A DNA stretch of 9,321 nt, from contig SYAK01000037.1 in NCBI GenBank assembly GCA_005788935.1, positions 1 through 9,321 of the forward strand. The letters run 5' to 3'. A program made the translations under genes and the position numbers. Under the pieces are notes generated by a model, which made no database searches, was not told the DNA's origin, and saw only the letters and a program-made list of their open reading frames with translations. This document shows positions 6,693 through 9,321 of this stretch, one piece after another; the stretch's first letter is position 1; each line of letters starts with the position of its first letter. Source of the stretch: Pseudomonadota bacterium (lineage in GTDB: Bacteria; Myxococcota; UBA9042; PHBI01).

Positions 6693-7660
6693 AGCAGGTC
6701 CTCGCGATCCGCCGCGCGATCGAGCGCGTGCTGTCCGAGCGTGAAGGCGCCGTGGTCATCGGGCCCGACGTTGGGGCCTGGGGCGGTGTCTATCGTGCGA
6801 CCGCGGGCCTGCGCGAGCGCTTCGGCGCCGACAGGGTCATCGATCTCGCTCACAACCCTCTGGCATCCTTTGGTTTTGCGCGCGGTCTCGCGTTGGCGGG
6901 CCGCCCTGTCGTCTGCGAGCTGGCGCGGGAAGACGCCGCGCGCGAGGCGGGGGCGCTCGCGCTGGACATCGCGCGTTGGAGCCGTCTTGGCGAGGCGACG
7001 GTTGACGCGACCTGGGGCAAGGCCGCGGGTAGCCGCCGGGCGGAGGCCTCGGTGGCACCCATCGTGATTCGCGTCCCCGTGGGCAACGCTGCGGACCTTT
7101 CGCCATGGCTCGGGGCATCCGGCCCTGACGTCCACGTCACGCTGGCGTCGTCCGCGCAGGCCGCCTTCGCCGCGATCGCCGGAGGTGTCGGCAGCGGGGC
7201 CTCGGTCGTGCTGGTGCTCGAGCCGGAGGGTCTCTATCGGGCCGGAGACGTCGAGCTTGGTCCGCTTGAGGACGCTCCGCTCTCGACGATCGGAGTCCCG
7301 GGTGGGGTGAGCCCGCTGTCGCCGGTTCCGGCCGACGGCGAGGATCTCGTCATCCTTGCCGCAGGGGCTGGGGTGCCGGCGGCGCGTGACGTCGCCGCGG
7401 CGCTCGGGCGCGAGCGATTCGTCATCACGGTCTTCGAGCTTGCCGCACTGACACCGCTCGCCCTCGAGCCGGTGACGGAGGCGCTCGCACGTTGCGGGCG
7501 CGCGGTCCTTCATGTCGATGGCGGCCCGCTTGGCGAGCGCCTCGCGGGACACCTCATGGCAGCGTCCTTCCTGACGCTCGAGGCGCCGATCCGCACCGTT
7601 TCAACGGCCGCTGGCGCCGCCAGCCTGCTCGCCGCGTGCCGCTCGACGCTCGATTTCTGA
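6689..7660 (+). CDS. Degenerate 2-oxoacid dehydrogenase E1-beta homologue lacking the catalytic Glu
   Basis: The 323-residue chain matches E1-beta in length and plan. It opens with an N-terminal block IGPDVGAWGGVYRATAGL then RERFGADRVID, followed by AGRPVV, a middle block VIRVPVG, a VLEPEGLYR segment, and a C-terminal transketolase-C-like domain (DLVILAAGAGVP to the end) that in the family helps dimerise and bind E2. In active E1-beta the catalytic Glu lies shortly after this RVID (xPxSExG). Here the stretch from D52 to E77 has no Asp or Glu, and the aligned position is P57 or S60 depending on gaps. The HSQ motif after the VIRxPxG block is also missing, and that region is shortened. GEDVG is GPDVG. 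The ATG overlaps the upstream stop (ATGA), with GAGGGGG at 6676-6682 as ribosome binding site. It is probably the obligate partner of the E1-alpha-like protein, forming an inactive or repurposed heterotetramer. Homology is clear; function is inferred. Confidence 0.82.
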   Translation: MKQVLAIRRAIERVLSEREGAVVIGPDVGAWGGVYRATAGLRERFGADRVIDLAHNPLASFGFARGLALAGRPVVCELAREDAAREAGALALDIARWSRLGEATVDATWGKAAGSRRAEASVAPIVIRVPVGNAADLSPWLGASGPDVHVTLASSAQAAFAAIAGGVGSGASVVLVLEPEGLYRAGDVELGPLEDAPLSTIGVPGGVSPLSPVPADGEDLVILAAGAGVPAARDVAAALGRERFVITVFELAALTPLALEPVTEALARCGRAVLHVDGGPLGERLAGHLMAASFLTLEAPIRTVSTAAGAASLLAACRSTLDF

Positions 7661-7713
7661 CCAGATTTGCAAACGTTGTCGCGCGTTGCGCGGCCCGGAG
7701 ACCACCGGACATC

Positions 7714-7718
7714 AGGAG
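7714..7718 (+). promoter_or_regulatory. Ribosome binding site that sets the E2 start
   Basis: AGGAG lies eight bases before the ATG at 7727. It shows that the E2 begins at MRFEFKLPDL, the normal start of a lipoyl domain, and not at the TTG at 7667, which has no such site and would add 20 residues of unlikely sequence. The 66-base gap after E1-beta shows no clear promoter. Confidence 0.8.
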
Positions 7719-7726
7719 TCACCTTC

Positions 7727-9118
7727 ATGCGCTTCGAGTTCAAGCTGCCGGATCTGGCCGAGGGGATGGTCGAGGGAGAGCTCGTCGGGTGGCTCGTGGA
7801 GTCCGGACAGGCCGTGAAGGCCGAGCAGCCCGTCGCAGAGGTCATGACGGACAAGGCGACCGTCGTCATCCCGTCGCCCGTCGCCGGGACGATGCTCGAG
7901 CTTGGCGCGAAGGTCGGCGACATCGTGCCCGTCGGTGCCACGCTGTGGGTCATGGACGCCGAAGGTGCGGCGCCCGAGCAGCGTCACCACGCCGGCCACG
8001 TCAACCCTGGCGAGGGAGCCCGAGCATCCACCCAGCCGGTGTCGGCCGCACCGCAGCCCGAGGCGGCCTCACCCGCCGTCGAGGCGTCGTCGCCGACCCA
8101 TGCGTCCGGTCCGTCCGAGCGCTCCGCGGATGAAGATGCGGTCCCCCGCGGCTCGAAGGCGCTCGCGACGCCGGCCACGCGTCGGCTCGCCCGCGAGCTC
8201 GGGGTCGACATCGGCCTCGTGAGCGGCACCGGGCCAGCGGGCCGCGTCACCACGGAGGACGTCCAGCGTGCGGCCGAGCGCGGCGCCCGTCCCGCCGTTC
8301 AGGCGGTCGTCCCTGCCGCGACGCCGCTGCCCGCTGCCGACCCTGCCCCGCGCGAGGCGGCAGCCACGGCCGCGGCGTGGACCCCGGCGCCGCGTCTCGC
8401 CGAGGCCGGCGAGTCCGAGGAGCGTGTCCGCATCCGCGGGCTGCGCCGGGCCATCTTCGAGACGATGGCGCGCTCGAAGGCGACCGCAGCCCACTTCACC
8501 TATGTCGACGAGGTGGACTGCGAGGCGCTCGTCGCGACGCGTGAGCTGCTCTCGGGCCGCGCTCGCGAGCAGCAGGTGAAGTTCACCTATCTCGCGATGA
8601 TCGCCAAGGCGACCGTGCTGACGCTCGCGAGCTTCCCGAAGATGAACGCGCAGGTCGATGACCGCGCCTCCGAGCTCGTGCTGAAGCGGCACATCCACCT
8701 CGGCATCGCGGTCGCGACTGACGCGGGTCTCGTCGTCCCCGTCATTCGCCACGCCCAGCGCATGTCGATGCTCGAGCTCGCCTGGCACATCGCGGACCTC
8801 TCCGAGCGCGCCCGCCAGACCCGCCTGAAGCCCGACGAGCTGAAGGGTTCGACCTTTACCGTCACGAGTCTCGGCAAGCTCGGCGGGCTCTTCGCGACGC
8901 CCGTCATCAACCATCCCGAGGTCGGCATCCTCGGCATCCACCAGATGCAGAAGCGCGCCGTCGTGATGCCCGATGACAGCATCGTCGCGCGGCAGCGGAT
9001 GAACATCTCGCTGTCCTTCGATCACCGGGTCATCGACGGGCACGAGGGTGCGGCCTTCGCGATCGCGTTGAAGCGCTACCTCGAGCAGCCCGAGCTCATG
9101 TTGCTCGAGCTCGTTTGA
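7727..9118 (+). CDS. Dihydrolipoyl acyltransferase (E2) of a 2-oxoacid dehydrogenase complex
   Basis: This 463-residue E2 carries acyl groups on a lipoyl arm and transfers them to CoA. Domains in order: one lipoyl domain (about 1-78) with the lipoylated Lys at 43 in TDKATV; a long Ala/Pro/Ser linker; a peripheral subunit-binding domain (about 146-182, ATPATRRLARELGVD then GTGPAGRVTTEDV) that docks E1 or E3; a second Ala/Pro linker; and the catalytic trimer-forming domain from about 230. The active-site motif SFDHRVIDG is complete, with H433 and D437. Motifs TDAGLVVPVI and PVINHPEVGILG are typical of pyruvate or branched-chain E2; the substrate cannot be fixed from sequence. Everything needed for acyl transfer is present, in contrast to the adjacent E1 homologues. 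It follows the E1-beta-like gene after 66 bases and precedes lpd by 59 bases, in the same direction. LipA from the same operon would mature K43. Confidence 0.95.
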   Translation: MRFEFKLPDLAEGMVEGELVGWLVESGQAVKAEQPVAEVMTDKATVVIPSPVAGTMLELGAKVGDIVPVGATLWVMDAEGAAPEQRHHAGHVNPGEGARASTQPVSAAPQPEAASPAVEASSPTHASGPSERSADEDAVPRGSKALATPATRRLARELGVDIGLVSGTGPAGRVTTEDVQRAAERGARPAVQAVVPAATPLPAADPAPREAAATAAAWTPAPRLAEAGESEERVRIRGLRRAIFETMARSKATAAHFTYVDEVDCEALVATRELLSGRAREQQVKFTYLAMIAKATVLTLASFPKMNAQVDDRASELVLKRHIHLGIAVATDAGLVVPVIRHAQRMSMLELAWHIADLSERARQTRLKPDELKGSTFTVTSLGKLGGLFATPVINHPEVGILGIHQMQKRAVVMPDDSIVARQRMNISLSFDHRVIDGHEGAAFAIALKRYLEQPELMLLELV

Positions 9119-9150
9119 ACACCGATGGTTGCGACTCAAATCGTTTGAAC
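9111..9150 (+). repeat. Ten-base direct repeat around the E2 stop codon
   Basis: TCGTTTGAAC occurs at 9111-9120, where it contains the E2 TGA stop, and again at 9141-9150, a period of 30 bases. The second copy also forms TCAAA-tcg-TTTGA (9136-9148), followed by ACTG-aaaa-CAGT (9149-9160). This is a small A/T-rich island in very GC-rich DNA. It may be a tandem duplication remnant, an RNA processing site or a binding site. Confidence 0.5.
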
Positions 9151-9153
9151 TGA

Positions 9154-9321
<168 letters not shown>

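Noticed and set aside
6473..7552. Reverse-strand open frame opposite the E1 homologues
   Set aside because: I considered it because the E1 genes look degenerate. The + strand frames keep E1 homology, ribosome binding sites and stop/start overlaps, while the reverse frame shows none of these.
5814..7660. E1 homologues as decaying pseudogenes
   Set aside because: There is no frameshift or premature stop, GC-rich codon use matches the neighbours, and both genes keep tight overlaps. Retained genes with altered active sites fit better, although recent loss of selection cannot be excluded from one sequence.
7680..7692. CGCGC-gtt-GCGCG inverted repeat between E1-beta and E2 as a terminator
   Set aside because: It has only five pairs and no T-run, and such short GC repeats are common by chance here.
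7667..7726. Upstream TTG start extending E2 by 20 residues
   Set aside because: There is no ribosome binding site for it, the added residues do not belong to a lipoyl domain, and AGGAG is correctly placed for the ATG at 7727.
8069..9139. Reverse-strand open frame opposite E2
   Set aside because: The E2 catalytic and subunit-binding domains on the + strand explain this region fully.

Overview
The window is strongly GC-rich DNA, tightly packed with genes that all lie on the + strand. Two FadL-type outer-membrane barrels, a lipoprotein and a peptidoglycan glycosyltransferase point to a diderm bacterium. GC content, codon use and gene style would suit the Myxococcota or a related former deltaproteobacterial lineage, but that is an inference from style; no marker gene settles it.

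Region 1 (1-1085) is the 3' part of a GT51 peptidoglycan glycosyltransferase gene with no transpeptidase domain after it. Region 2 (1176-4731) is a three-gene envelope operon: two tandem FadL/OMPP1-like barrel proteins and a lipoprotein with beta-propeller-like repeats. Its genes are joined by 4-base GTGA stop/start overlaps. Region 3 (from about 4754 to the end) is a lipoate / 2-oxoacid dehydrogenase operon behind a near-consensus promoter: lipA (lipoyl synthase), an E1-alpha homologue, an E1-beta homologue, an E2 acyltransferase and the first 48 codons of lpd (E3). lipA overlaps E1-alpha by TTGA, and E1-alpha overlaps E1-beta by ATGA.

On paper region 3 makes a complete system: LipA lipoylates the E2 swinging arm, E1 decarboxylates the 2-oxoacid, E2 transfers the acyl group to CoA, and E3 reoxidises the lipoyl group. 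The striking point is that both E1 subunits keep the fold-level signature of the family but have lost the residues that bind thiamine diphosphate and carry out catalysis. In E1-alpha the GDG-x26-NN motif reads GSG-x26-GP at exactly the canonical spacing, and the YRxH histidine is Trp. In E1-beta the catalytic Glu region contains no acidic residue. Both frames are intact, translationally coupled, and sit beside an E2 and LipA whose active-site motifs are intact. The operon therefore appears to encode a lipoyl E2/E3 system with a paired pseudo-E1. This is the best candidate here for something undescribed.
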